Shown piece by piece: positions 20,186-30,203 of a DNA stretch of 64,000 nt. Each line of letters begins with the position of its first letter. Position 1 is the first letter of the stretch. The stretch is from Breviolum minutum Mf 1.05b.01 (taxonomy: Eukaryota > Sar > Dinophyceae > Suessiales > Symbiodiniaceae). The position numbers and the translations under genes are program-made. Location: assembly GCA_000507305.1 (NCBI GenBank), contig DF240227.1:1-64000 (forward strand). Direction: 5' to 3'. The notes beneath the pieces were generated by a model. It saw only the letters and a list, made by a program, of their open reading frames with translations. It did not search any database and had not been told where the DNA came from.

Positions 20186-20997
20186 GTGTTCTTTTTGTCA
20201 AACCCAAGGATCTATTGCCTGCCTTGACGGTCAATCTAGCGCCGTGCACCTTGGAGGGTTGGTTTAAAGGGCACCTAGATGTGGTATGGGATGAAACCCT
20301 ACCCGTTTATATTTGGAGCTTTTTGTTTATGTAGGGTTTAGTTTAGGTGTGAAAGGGAGTCTAAAAAACCTGACAAAGTATTTGGAAGACTTGGGTATAA
20401 GGATTCTTATTAGCCAACCAGGATTTCACGTAATGCGATAAAATGTTTTTTTTGGTGGCTCAAGTGAGCAAAAGCTGTCAAAAGACATCTTTATTTTGGG
20501 GGTTGCTTCCGCTAATTAATAGGCAGTAGCTGGAGGTAAACGGTATCACAGTTACGACATACAAGACCAGATCAAGACAAGTGATCATTGTATTGCTGAT
20601 TTTTCATGATGACTGTCCTCACTTACTGCAGGTGTTATTCAATTTCCCATTTGTTGGCAATGAAACAATACAAATGTATGGTTATTTTGAGGGATTTCCC
20701 TTATACTAATGCCAGCCATAATTTCAAATGGGTTCAATACAACGTCAGTCATGCTCCATTTGGAAGGGGTCCCACAACCCCTGTTAGGGGACTTACGGTC
20801 ACCAGAGTTGCTAAGTACTTACTAAACGGGAGGATTCTCCAAGTACCCTGGAAAATATATGGATCCCTAAAAATGCTGGTTTCCAAGTTCAAATACCTCT
20901 TTCTGCAGAAAAACATTCAGGGGTGTACTACTTACCATTCCGTTAAAACCAATTTGGGATCATCCTACAAAGTGCGCCCCGAGATCGCCAACATGTT
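20186..20997. other. No gene; family F fragments
   Basis: Two family F interior fragments lie at about 20755-20842 and 21160-21240, either side of the family K copy. They look like one family F element split by family K or by a larger rearrangement. A 138-codon frame across 20606-21022 runs through these repeats and is not supported as a gene. Confidence 0.4.
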
Positions 20998-21119
20998 CAG
21001 GTACCTAAAATGGAGGTACTGAACCTTGCAAGGCTATTTTGGTGGTGGGTTTCCCTTAGATAAGCCGTATCCATACAGCTTGTTCTTGGTGAGGATTCCT
21101 CCATTTTAGGAGCCTGACA
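20998..21119. repeat. Family K palindrome, copy 2
   Basis: CAGGTACCTAAAATGGAGGT and CCTCCATTTTAGGAGCCTGA are the ends. The interior GATAAGCCGTATCCATACAGC recurs at about 19220-19240, where a partial copy lies. Confidence 0.75.
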
Positions 21120-21373
21120 TGCTTGGTAACCAATGAAATAAGCCTTGGAGTTCGGCCATTTGGAAGGGGTCCTGCACCCTGATCTTTAGGGGACAACAAC
21201 TAACCATGCTTATTACCCACTGAAACACCAAAATAGTCTATTATAAGCACCATGGACATACCCCAGTAACCTCGCTGGAACGAGTGAAAGCAAGGTATGC
21301 TTTCCGACTCCGTCGCAGCTCGGTCTTTCACAGAGACCGGTCAGAACGGTTTGGTTTCAACGAAGTGAAAACC

Positions 21374-21378
21374 GTTGG

Positions 21379-21428
<50 letters not shown>

Positions 21429-21512
21429 CTTGAAACGAACCAAAATGGCCGTTGATGTGGGTGTTGTTGTTATGGTTGTTGTTGTGGTTGTGGTTGTGGT
21501 TGCATGTTTAAA
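21374..21512. repeat. TTG/GTT trinucleotide microsatellite
   Basis: About 18 near-perfect TTG units run from 21376 to 21428. After 33 bp, an imperfect GTT/GTG series continues to 21503. In one frame this gives poly-Leu then poly-Val; the repeat accounts for that open frame. Confidence 0.95.
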
Positions 21513-22637
21513 AGAAAACAGGTCATGGTTGAGATATATGTTTTGTTGGTTGAAAATTTATTCAAATTGTGTGTTTTGTTTTTTATACAACGTCCCAGAA
21601 ATTCAACATCAGTTTCATGATAGTTTCATGTGTAACATGTTGTGATTCATCAAAGCTCTCATCACCCTCACTTTGACAACGGAAATTCCAGATGTTTTTT
21701 AATCAGGATCCAGGTTTTTGCTGCTTCCGGTCCATGGTGTTTTTTTTTAGGTGGCAGATGATCGCCCCAAGCGGCAATGATTAGATACCACTTAACCGCC
21801 AGCTTCTTCAAAGTAATCGTTTGGTTCCCCAAATGGAGGTCACGTATAAGACCTTTTCAAAGATCACTTATGGTTCCAAAGGAGGTCACTTGGCAGATTT
21901 TGTTGTCTTTGCTTTGCTTTCTGGAATGAGAACAAAAGCACAATATCAACCAGAATTCCGGCCCGCTTCCCTGATTGCCCCTTCCAACATATTCCGAAAC
22001 AAGGTCTTCAGCGATGTGGCAGGAGGCATATATCGATTAAAGTTGTCCGATGGTTGCTGGAAGCAATTTGTGAATGCCCAATTTCCGGGCAAATTCTGCG
22101 AGTTTGTGACCTTTTTTTGGGGGGATGGTGAAAAAGTGAGCATTTTGAATGGTGAAAACGTGACCTCGGATGAAAAGGTCACCACTTGGGAACTTGGGAT
22201 TGTTGAGTGGATATCGATCGGGAGGTGTATGACTAGTCTTGTCGGGTGAAGTTTTCGCTAACTCGGTTGTAGGGATTGTTGAAATATTTTTCACCCAAAA
22301 AGTAGCAGATTGGAAAAAATCATGCCGGAATTGAAAATTGTGTGAACCGTTTGCTTGTTTATTTGGGGGGAGGTTTGCATGTTAATGTTTCAGGCGATTA
22401 GGCGATTTGTATGAGGAAGTCTTACAGAAACCATCCGCACCCGGGGATCGTCCTGTTGAGTTGAGAAACCAAAGGTTTATAAGTGTTTGCCAACCCCCCT
22501 CCCCTTGAAATCAGGTCCTAATAAGGCCTGATTAAGGGAACAATGGTGACTAATAACTCCTTACTAAGGCCTCTTGTTCCGACAGACCTTCCACCACCTG
22601 TTACGTTTATGAAGTAAATCCTTTCATATTTTGTAAT
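21513..22637. other. No recognised gene
   Basis: A 142-codon frame (21821-22249, +) is present, but its second half follows a low-copy segment with GTGACC/GGTCAC words (about 22105-22190) that resembles 46330-46400 in reverse sense. I therefore do not call it. No domain was seen. Confidence 0.3.
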
Positions 22638-22762
22638 CTGGGATGTGTTTGAGGTTGTTTTTTACTTTGTACCATAGTAAATCACCAACAAAATCCAACA
22701 AACCACCATTTGGGGCATATTTTCCAGTTCTTCAAGCACCTTAAGCAAAAAATCTAAGTAGT
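22638..22762. repeat. Family J element, copy 1
   Basis: CTGGGATGTGTTTGAGGTTG begins the unit. Its core is TTTACTTTGTACCATAGTAA plus 'aaaccaccattt', and it ends with AAGCAAAAAATCTAAGTAG. The fuller copy is at 58628-58736. Confidence 0.7.
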
Positions 22763-22905
22763 TAAGGGTATTTGCCTATGGTTCAAGGGTTTGTTGGATT
22801 CGTCTTAGATTCATCCTGACGAATGGACCATGGCCAATGGAACGGTGGCCCAAGGGGAATCTGTGAGAAGTTTTAAAAATTTGGGTTGGTTGTTTCAAAT
22901 ACTGC

Positions 22906-23030
22906 TGGGATGTCCATGGTACTTAATAAATGGATTTCAACCCCTATATAAGTAGGTTGTAAGTCCCCTAAATAGGTTATAAACTAACTTCCTAACTATA
23001 TAGTTACTAACTTCCATGGACATCCCAGTG
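22906..23030. repeat. Family G palindrome, compact copy
   Basis: CTGGGATGTCCATGGTACTT and ACTTCCATGGACATCCCAG are inverted ends. ACCCCTATATAAGTAGGTTG and TAAATAGGTTATAAACTAAC lie between them. This form lacks the longer GCCGG end of copies such as 57901-58052. Confidence 0.85.
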
Positions 23031-24045
23031 CCAGTTTTTCCGTATATTACTGGCCAATTTATATATATATATATATGTCACCCCAAATGGTGGTTTAGTA
23101 AGGGAATTCTCCCCAAAACGTCCGTGGTCCAGGATTTTAAGAAACTGCCCAGGTATATTTGAGATAAGGATTCCAACAAATGCCATGAAAACCATGGATT
23201 TTCCCGAGAATTTCATGGTGAACACCTCCTATAAGGTTCGGTATGACTGGGCTCCTTGAAATACCGTTTCAAACGAGGTATTTGGCTTTTTGGGGAAATG
23301 ATATCGCGGAAGTTCCATGCTGGAGTCCAAACTCCCTCCCTTTGGTTCCCTGTTGTTCATAGGGGACGGTCATAAACCCAACAGTAGCAGTCAAACAAAA
23401 CCCAAGATGAAGATTGCTTATTGGTGGGATGAGTTTATCCCCATTTGAATCGGAGTGGAGCGATCCTGACACGGGTCGGTCAACCTTGAGGTTCTTTGAT
23501 GTGGTATACCGCACCTGGGCAAAAAAAACAAACAAATCTTCTATGGAGGAAGACGGAAAAAAAAACAAACATCGAAAGAAGAATTACTGCAGTTTTTGCC
23601 CACTTTTGCTTCTTCCTGGGAACACCAAGTGTCCCATTTTTTTATACAACGAAAAACCCCTAAAACCAGCAATCCAGTTGCCTTAAAAATAGGGCACAAA
23701 CGGCTTTCCAGGTTGGTGTTTTTTAAAGATGAAATGAACAAGAACTTAGCACGTCTTAAGAATCCAACCGCTGAGACTTGAGATCAATTTTTTTTCGACC
23801 TTTTTGTGTTGTTTTTTGGCGGGAAATTGGCTCGGTAAAAGCCCGGTGGTGACAACCTGGTAACCTTTGGTGTGTTTGGGACTGGATAGGTTTGAAAAAG
23901 AAGAGATCTCGATTTTTCACATTTTTTTTCATGACAAGTCTATAAGGGTCGCAACTGGTTTGGGTTGGTCGGTATGTTTCACCGACCCTCACCTTTATTT
24001 GGTCTGAGATTTGGTAAGTATAGTAGTGATTTTGATTTTTTCCAT
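23031..24045. other. No recognised gene; unit S
   Basis: A short (AT)n is at 23059-23077. Unit S (ATTGGTGGGATGAGTTTATC) lies at about 23340-23480. A 90-codon frame at 23414-23686 overlaps it. Nothing identifies a host protein. Confidence 0.35.
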
Positions 24046-24138
24046 CCCTATAGGATCCATGGGACTGATATATTTACCTACATTTGGTTGATTTTTATGG
24101 TAAATGTAGGTCAATATACCTTACATGGATCCTTTGGG
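24046..24138. repeat. Family A palindrome, copy 4 (variant left arm)
   Basis: The loop TTTGGTTGATTTTTATGG and right arm are standard. The left arm has CCATGGGACTGATATATTTA in place of ATGTATGGTATATTTA, a variant also seen at 47308-47403 and 57297-57386. It marks a subfamily. Confidence 0.88.
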
Positions 24139-24312
24139 CATGTTTCAAGGCACCTTTTTCGCGGTTGAGTTATACACTGGGCGGCATTGCTTGCAATGCT
24201 GACGGAACCTTGGAATGCCGAAAAATGCGAAGATGGAACTAGTTGAAGGTGATGCCTGTCCCAGAAGAAATGTGTTAGGAGTTGGGAGAATACCTGAGCC
24301 ACAAAAAAAAGG

Positions 24313-24421
24313 CTCCCCTGGTTGTTTAGGGTATACAAGGGATTATACTATCCGATTATCTATAGGGATTATTTCATAAACCATTATAAGAATCCCTATT
24401 AACCAACCAGGATTCAATGGA
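24313..24421. repeat. Family I palindrome, copy 2
   Basis: CCCCTGGTTGTTTAGGGTATA and ATTAACCAACCAGGATTCAAT are the ends. The centre reads GATTATTTCATAAACCATTAT. Confidence 0.85.
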
Positions 24422-24832
24422 AAGTAGTAAGGATTTGTTTCGTGGATACCTGACTATCTATCCAAATACGTTGTTTTTGTAGATGTTTGAAGCCCAAAAA
24501 AACACCTCCTCAAGGTATTTGGAGGATTTGTTTGAAGACTAGGTATTTGATTACGTAGATACATAACAACTGTTGTTTTTTTAATTGACATGTATATTTA
24601 CATGGTTTTGTATCTAAACATACAAGCGCATATGATATGACAGTATTTTGCACCTAGGGAATATTGCAGCGTATGATAGGAATTGTTTTTTTTGGGGGGG
24701 GAATTCACTATATACCTGTTCCCTTCCAAGTACATGGGGTTTCATTGGTGACCAAGGTGAACTGCTGGTATGCAGAGAATGATCGAGGTAATGGTCCATA
24801 TCAGCCATCATAGGGACTATAGGCCCAAAAAA

Positions 24833-24980
24833 CCAGTTTTAAGTGATACCATGCCAGTTGCAAGTGGAGTGAAATAATCCCAATAGATGTCCCTATAATT
24901 GGATGGGTGGAAAAAAACACATATTACTTATGTAGGGGTTTATTTCACACCATGTAATAACTGATTCTTGTGCCCACCTA
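24833..24980. repeat. Family E element, diverged copy
   Basis: ATACCATGCCAGTTGCAAGTG and ACTTATGTAGGGGTTTATTTC are family E-like, and the end TGATTCTTGTGCCCACCTA resembles the GGCCCACCTT terminus. Confidence 0.55.
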
Positions 24981-25135
24981 TGGTATTGGAAGGATTGGTT
25001 TTTTTTCACACCGAGGACTAGTCTTCAATGGTTTTGCCATCAATCTGTTATTGCCCCTTCCTGCAGAAGTACCATCTCATGCGCCTTTTGGCCTATGAAG
25101 TAATTGCTGCTGTTTTGATATGGATGAACCAAAAC

Positions 25136-25235
25136 TTGGTGGTGGTTTCAAAGATTTTTTATTTTCACCCTGAACCTTGGGGAAATAACCCATTTTGACG
25201 AGCATATTTTTCAAATGGAGTGAAACCACCATCTA
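25136..25235. repeat. Family B palindrome, copy 6
   Basis: TTGGTGGTGGTTTCAAAGAT and GGAGTGAAACCACCATCTAG are the ends. The middle has AACCCATTTTGACGAGCAT. Confidence 0.85.
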
Positions 25236-25359
25236 GAAAAACACCTTCCCATCAAGGCTACTGCCGGGGTAAATTTGCTTGCCTTTTTTCTGGAAGCACT
25301 TCTGGGCATCGATCGATGAAAACATATTTTTTGGCAACGAAAAATTCACCAAAGGTCCT

Positions 25360-25485
25360 TCAAGATGGGCCCCGGGGGATCCAGTTTTGGAGTTATTTAT
25401 CCCTGGTGAATGGCCATTATATATGGCCTTATGAATGGGTACTTATAAGGGTTAAATAACCCCATTCATAACTGGTAGGGACGGG
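25360..25485. repeat. Family E palindrome, copy 9
   Basis: TCAAGATGGGCCCCGGGGGAT starts the unit. ATATATGGCCTTATGAATGGG is its centre, and ATTCATAACTGGTAGGGAC ends it. Confidence 0.65.
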
Positions 25486-25995
25486 ATTACTTGATTACTT
25501 GTTGGATTCATTGACCAAAAACAAATCCCGTAAGGTTCTTGAGGTTCTGGAGGCGTATGCTATACGGATCTAAGGATCGGGGAAGTCTCCATGCTAGACG
25601 TGACATTGTGTTGGCTGAAAATTGAATAATGAACATGTCAATGGCTTACTTGGCCAATGGCTAAACTTTAAACTTTTTGGGATTACATATGTAGTAGGGA
25701 AAATAAAGTTCAAACTTTTGTTTCAGGGTTCCATTCGCTAAGTGAGATGGCCTTGTTCTTTTGGAGTAGGCTTTAGGTCACTAAATGGGAAAACACACAT
25801 TGAACATTGACCACTTCTCGTAGTAATCGTTCCAAAACCCTTGGAAGATGAACATTTTTTTGTGGCATGGCCTATTTTTAGGGGCGGGACTGTTGGTTTT
25901 GAAGGAGGGTATCTCCCATCCCCACACTTGCCTTCTTTCAAGATTAAGTTTACCTCCTTCCAAAAAAATATCCTACAAGTGGCAAGTGTTCCTAT

Positions 25996-26085
25996 CTCAT
26001 AAGATCCCACGTATGGTATATTTAAACCTACATTTACCATAATCACCCATTGTGGGAAAATATATGCCATACATTGATCCCATGG
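25996..26085. repeat. Family A palindrome, rearranged copy
   Basis: TCATAAGATCCCACGTATGG and CATACATTGATCCCATGG are the ends. The loop has been replaced: CATTTACCATAATCACCCAT stands where TTTGGTTGATTTTTATGG is usual. The phrase ATAATCACCCATTGTGG recurs at 26233-26260, directly next to the retroelement. Confidence 0.75.
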
Positions 26086-26117
26086 TTATCCAAGAAATCT
26101 CCAACAGGACCCGGGTT

Positions 26118-26184
26118 ACGGACCCCTAAGGCCCTAAAAATCTAATAGCTCGATCGCAACTTCCTTAGGGATTTAGGGGTCCGT
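26118..26184. repeat. Inverted repeat ACGGACCCCTAA
   Basis: ACGGACCCCTAA at 26118-26129 and its exact complement TTAGGGGTCCGT at 26172-26184 surround a loop of about 42 bp with a second inner pair (CCCTAAA/TTAGGG). It lies 80 bp upstream of the retroelement's left end. Confidence 0.75.
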
Positions 26185-26264
26185 TGGGCTCGGTCCCATT
26201 CAATTTCTGATGGAAATATACCATTTCCCAATAGGAATATATCATAATCACCCATTGTGGATAG

Positions 26265-26759
26265 ATGTTCACTGCTTGCTGGGTAATAACTTTCACAGAA
26301 ATGAGAATTGCCCGTGAAATCTCTTTTCTCAAGTCTCTCATGCCCCTGTTGACTCCGCGGTCAGTTGCCCTTTGGCTTTGGGGATACCTCACTGCTAGAT
26401 TGGTTCAGTTTGCGGGAGAATCTACCCCAGCATCTTTGGAGCTGGCAGAACTTTCCAGAGCTCGCACTGCAATTGAGGAGTACAGTGATTGTGAAAATTC
26501 CCTTCGAACTGAGATCCGATATTCTACTACCCTGAACGTTACTCTTCGGGGGATCCTTTTTGTTGAGGCAATTCTGGTGATAGTTTATCTGGGATTAGAA
26601 ACAGTTCGACTGGTTTGCAATCGATATCCTGTCCTCTCAGTGCAGACACTTGACAACATAAGATCCGGAGAATCAAGCAGCAGTGAGGAGCCACCTGTTG
26701 AATCACCAGTTCCGGTGAGTCGTACTGGACCGCTATGTCCATCTGACCTTCGCCGCTGA
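26265..26759 (+). CDS. Retroelement ORF1, putative membrane-associated protein
   Basis: The open frame is 164 codons. Its first ATG (26265) uses one base outside the inferred element edge, so translation more likely starts at ATG 26301 or ATG 26340; the latter lies just past repeat A1 and gives about 139 residues. The protein has no domain I can name. It shows a helical, charged stretch (around residues 60-90 of the full frame) followed by a hydrophobic segment, ILFVEAILVIVYLGLETV, long enough to span a membrane once. A Ser/Pro/Glu-rich tail follows. It ends in TGATG, where the stop overlaps the start of ORF2, suggesting coupled termination and re-initiation. It could be a nucleocapsid-like or membrane-targeting protein; the role is unknown. 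Confidence 0.6.
   Translation: MFTACWVITFTEMRIAREISFLKSLMPLLTPRSVALWLWGYLTARLVQFAGESTPASLELAELSRARTAIEEYSDCENSLRTEIRYSTTLNVTLRGILFVEAILVIVYLGLETVRLVCNRYPVLSVQTLDNIRSGESSSSEEPPVESPVPVSRTGPLCPSDLRR
26266..26339 (+). repeat. Split direct repeat A1
   Basis: This 74-bp segment, from TGTTCACTGCTTGCTGGGTA to TCTCAAGTCTCTC, is identical to A2 at 32179-32252. It forms the left end of the element and reads through in frame with ORF1. Confidence 0.95.
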
Positions 26760-27454
26760 TGGCGGCTGCGGCTCCGGTGTTGACATTGGACATCCCTGAC
26801 ATCCAAGTGATAGTAGAATTTCCTGCTGACCCAGGGGGGTTTTTCTGGCATCATCGAATATTGTTGAAGAAACTCTCCAATGGGGTGTGGCTTACCCTTA
26901 CTCCAGATTTGGAGGTGAGTCGACATGACTTGAATGTTCTCAACCATATAGTGCTGGATAGACATTCCCCTTTTCCTCGACCACAAGCCCCATATGTGTA
27001 TGCTTTTGATCCATTACCCAAAGCAGTTCTGGAAAGTAAGAAGCGAGCAGCGGTGAATCATGCAATAGTTCTTGGAGATGAAAGCATGGTGGAACTGTCA
27101 CAGCAAGTCTGGATCGTTTCTGATCGTGGACACTCACGCTATGGAGAAACCATTCCCAATGACATCATGGAATCCCCTTTGACTGCCATGGCCTTCGACA
27201 CTAAGGGGGTGGTGATGTTGGAAGGAGAGGAAGTCCATGTCCAGCGAATGACAACTACGGAACTTGATGAGTTGAAATCAAAAGATGGGCAGACCGAAAA
27301 TGACCTCCGAATCCTTGGAGTCCACACCGATAAATCTGGCAAACGTAAGTTGGATCTGGAAGATGNGGGAGACGGAAAAGGAGAGAAAGGCCGTGGGCGT
27401 GGAAAGAATAAGACTAGCGGTGGAGGTGATTCTTCCACCGCCACTCCCGCATGA
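26759..27454 (+). CDS. Retroelement ORF2, gag-like protein with basic tail
   Basis: This is a 231-codon frame whose ATG shares its A with the ORF1 stop. The N-terminal two-thirds look globular and contain a segment (about residues 105-165) with VWIVSDRGHSRYGETIPND, reminding me of a conserved block in dinoflagellate retroelement gag-like proteins; that link is from memory and unverified. The last 35 residues are rich in Lys, Arg and Gly (KGEKGRGRGKNK), typical of nucleic-acid binding. Position before the reverse transcriptase fits a Gag role in packaging element RNA. One codon contains an N (27366). The stop overlaps the next start as ATGA. Confidence 0.7.
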   Translation: MAAAAPVLTLDIPDIQVIVEFPADPGGFFWHHRILLKKLSNGVWLTLTPDLEVSRHDLNVLNHIVLDRHSPFPRPQAPYVYAFDPLPKAVLESKKRAAVNHAIVLGDESMVELSQQVWIVSDRGHSRYGETIPNDIMESPLTAMAFDTKGVVMLEGEEVHVQRMTTTELDELKSKDGQTENDLRILGVHTDKSGKRKLDLEDXGDGKGEKGRGRGKNKTSGGGDSSTATPA

Positions 27455-28794
27455 AGCAGCAGACGAGGGCTGGGATATACAGTGGGGCAGACTCCCCGGT
27501 TCCTCAGATTTTTGCCCCAACCTTGCATGGTGAATATGGTGGGGGGGTTCAATCACGAGACAGACATCATGGTGACCCCTTCCCACTCCCAAGTTTCGTA
27601 TCGAATTCAATGAAAGATGGAGACAATGACGCATCCTTCTCCCTGCGCAAGCGGCTGATGAACGAGGCTGTGAAGTCGGTCAACGGATTAGCCAGCGCTT
27701 CTCTCAATGCACGCAAAGCACTACGACATGATCACTCACCCAGTCCTGAGCTCAAACCTACAGAGGTGCAAAGGGTTATGTTGGATGATATGGTTCGGAG
27801 GATTGATCGGTTTGTGGCTGAACCTTCGACCATGTCGGAAGACGAAGCTCTGAAAGATTTGCTTGGGGCGAGTCACCTGTATGAGCAGGAGGCCAGCCAT
27901 TTGGTTCCATTTGATGTGAACCGCATCAAGATTTTTTCTAGACGATTGAAACCTATGGATGCCATTGGTCTTTGCCCCCCTCATGTCAAATGTTTTCTTC
28001 AATATCATGCACAGATGATTGAGAAGACCTCGGAAGAGATTTCAAGTGACAATGTGGATGGGCCTCAAATTTCTCCTTATTGGGATCCCATCCTTCGGAA
28101 TAGTAGACAAGCCCGGATTCAGCTCTATCAAGCATTGGACAGGTCCGGCCTCTTGTGTTTTCGAAGGCGAAGGAAATCAGTGATCTCTTTCTTCACCGTG
28201 AAAAAGAAAGATGGGTGGCAGCGTCTCATTTTAGATTGCAGAGCAACCAACATGTGTCATCGGAAACCTCCTTCCACCAGACTATCCACTCCGTCTTGCT
28301 TCTCTGGAATTGACATGACAGATGAGACATTTGCCAGTTGTGGGTATGGTGGTGTTTTGGGACAGTCTGATTTTCAGGCTGCTGGAAACGAAGGGGATGT
28401 GGGTGATTGCTTCTACAATTTTGCAATACCATCCCTGGCCAGTTGGTTTGCGACCAAAGATGATTTTTTGGTTGAAGAGCTCATAGACTTAGGATTACTT
28501 CCTGACAGTATCTATGATGACGATCTGGGACGTTTTGAGAAGCCGCTGCCGGGTGAACGATTGATTCCATGTTTTCAAGGGGTTCCTATGGGATGGTCTT
28601 GGGCTCTCCACATTGCAAATGAGATTGTTTCCTATCAAGTAAGTCTGGCTTGTGAAAAAGGGGATTTATGTGAGCTTAGAGATAAACTACCTCCTCCCCC
28701 TTACAACGAGGACGAGTGTTGGCAGGTACATATGTTGACAATGTCCAAATCCTGGGGGGTGATGGTGCAGATGTTGACAAGCATATGCAATTGA
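27451..28794 (+). CDS. Reverse transcriptase, N-terminal and palm part
   Basis: The frame starts at the ATG of the ATGA overlap with ORF2 and has 447 codons. Residues 1-200 form a linker without a known domain. From about residue 247 the RT fingers appear (FFTVKKKDGWQRLILDCRAT). Motif A is GDVGDCFYNF at about residues 315-324, with the catalytic Asp at 319. Motif B is FQGVPMGWSWA from residue 375. The frame then loses the RT sequence after about residue 425; the catalytic YVDN motif continues in the next frame at 28731. The true product must therefore cross into that frame by a -1 shift or a missing base between roughly 28702 and 28727. The final 20 codons of this frame are out-of-frame read-through. 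Confidence 0.85.
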   Translation: MKQQTRAGIYSGADSPVPQIFAPTLHGEYGGGVQSRDRHHGDPFPLPSFVSNSMKDGDNDASFSLRKRLMNEAVKSVNGLASASLNARKALRHDHSPSPELKPTEVQRVMLDDMVRRIDRFVAEPSTMSEDEALKDLLGASHLYEQEASHLVPFDVNRIKIFSRRLKPMDAIGLCPPHVKCFLQYHAQMIEKTSEEISSDNVDGPQISPYWDPILRNSRQARIQLYQALDRSGLLCFRRRRKSVISFFTVKKKDGWQRLILDCRATNMCHRKPPSTRLSTPSCFSGIDMTDETFASCGYGGVLGQSDFQAAGNEGDVGDCFYNFAIPSLASWFATKDDFLVEELIDLGLLPDSIYDDDLGRFEKPLPGERLIPCFQGVPMGWSWALHIANEIVSYQVSLACEKGDLCELRDKLPPPPYNEDECWQVHMLTMSKSWGVMVQMLTSICN

Positions 28795-30203
28795 TCGTTG
28801 ACTGGTTTGAAAAGCTAGGCATCCCTTTTACAACAGCAGGTCAGACAGCCCTTTCCGAGTTTGAGACCCTTGGGATAGTTTTTGATATGAGACAGCGCTG
28901 CATTAGACATCGCAACAAGAGAGCCTGGCGGCTCTACCTGGCGACTAAAGCATTGCTGAGGAGGGGACGGGTCCATGGTGAAACAATGCGAATTTGGTTG
29001 GGACACGTAGTTAATCATTTTCAGTTAATGAGGCCAGCTATGTCATGCCTACATGCTTCCTATAGATTTGTGCAACATGCCTTGAGCAGTCGTGCCATGA
29101 TGTGGCCATCGGTGCGATTTGAGCTGAGACTGGTAGCAGGTCTGGTGTTCTTAGGGCAGTTGGATTGGGCAAGTCCATATCATACGGAAGTTTACCTTGG
29201 AGACTCATCCACCTACGGATACTCATTGATGTCCACTATTGCCACCTCCTCTGAAGTCCGTGAAGCCATGAGATACGAAGAAAGGTGGAGGTTTATCGAG
29301 GCTGAAACGGTCGACAAAGAAGTTGGCATAGGGGGCATTTCGTGTCCAGTGGTGGGATACACTCCAGGTGCTTCTCTTGGGGTGCAGACTCGTTTTGGCC
29401 AGATTATGCAACAACAATCAGAAGATTTTCACATGGTCAGACGATACAAGCGGGTCAAGACAAGCACTCTCAAGGATGACAAAAAGAGAGTGATGGTTGA
29501 GATCCCGTCTGCTTGCAAGCCTCTGCCGAAGCAATGGTTCAGACAAGACAGATACCGACTTATAGTGGCAAGACGTTGGAAGTATCGATCCGAACACATT
29601 AACCTCAAAGAAGGTCGAGTTTCGCTGATGGGCCTTCGTAGACATGCACGTAGCAAAAACAGTTTGGGAACAAGGCTTTTGACTATCTCTGACAACATGT
29701 CTTCTCTTCTTGCATTTTCAAAGGGGAGGTCCAAGAGTTTTGCATTAAACCAATTGGTTAGGAGGGCGGCTGCTTATTCAGTTGGTCTCCGCATTCAATG
29801 GTGTCTTAGACATGTGAAGTCCGAAGACAATGCTTCCGATGAATCAAGTCGGTGGCATGATCCAGCGGTGATGCAGGCTTGGTTGCAACGGCGAGCACAA
29901 AGTACCACGCCACCAAAGCAGAAGCGATACGCTGCAGAGGTGCCGTTGGGGGGAGGACAACCGATGAAGGTGGATGAGAAAGATCAACCTGGAGCAGATA
30001 ACGATGAAGTGAAAAGGGTTGGACGAATTCGCAGCCTTGTCAGTTATCTCCCCCTATTTTTTCTGGAGTTGTTTGCTGGATCAGGGCGATTGACTAGCAG
30101 TGTGAGTGGACTGGGCATGAATGTGTTGGATCCCTTTGAGATTTTCGATGGTGGGAATTTGACCTTTGCCGACCTCAGACCCAAGCATTGCTCATTGAAC
30201 TGA
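28716..30203 (+). CDS. Reverse transcriptase C-terminal part, RNase H, and start of methyltransferase domain
   Basis: This frame continues the polyprotein; the first codon is GTG, so it is not an independent gene start. The RT box C reads TYVDNVQILGG (28728 on), with Asn in place of the second Asp of the usual YVDD. The RT thumb follows (EFETLGIVFD). RNase H-like catalytic residues can be placed at Asp 163 (GDSSTYG), Glu 299 (NLKEGR), Asp 326 (TISDNMSS) and Asp 375 (NASDESSR), all numbered in this frame. From residue 448, FFLELFAGSGRLT is a methyltransferase motif I for S-adenosylmethionine binding. The frame stops at 30203; the methyltransferase continues at about 30188 in the -1 frame. Confidence 0.85.
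   Translation: MLAGTYVDNVQILGGDGADVDKHMQLIVDWFEKLGIPFTTAGQTALSEFETLGIVFDMRQRCIRHRNKRAWRLYLATKALLRRGRVHGETMRIWLGHVVNHFQLMRPAMSCLHASYRFVQHALSSRAMMWPSVRFELRLVAGLVFLGQLDWASPYHTEVYLGDSSTYGYSLMSTIATSSEVREAMRYEERWRFIEAETVDKEVGIGGISCPVVGYTPGASLGVQTRFGQIMQQQSEDFHMVRRYKRVKTSTLKDDKKRVMVEIPSACKPLPKQWFRQDRYRLIVARRWKYRSEHINLKEGRVSLMGLRRHARSKNSLGTRLLTISDNMSSLLAFSKGRSKSFALNQLVRRAAAYSVGLRIQWCLRHVKSEDNASDESSRWHDPAVMQAWLQRRAQSTTPPKQKRYAAEVPLGGGQPMKVDEKDQPGADNDEVKRVGRIRSLVSYLPLFFLELFAGSGRLTSSVSGLGMNVLDPFEIFDGGNLTFADLRPKHCSLN

Noticed and set aside
20606-21022. 138-codon frame
   Set aside because: It crosses family F fragments and ends in the family K arm; its sequence is explained by the repeats.
21379-21645. 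88-codon frame beginning with poly-Leu and poly-Val
   Set aside because: It is the translation of the TTG/GTT microsatellite; no independent sign of a gene.
21821-22249. 142-codon open frame
   Set aside because: Its second half overlaps a low-copy segment related to 46330-46400, and no domain is recognisable.
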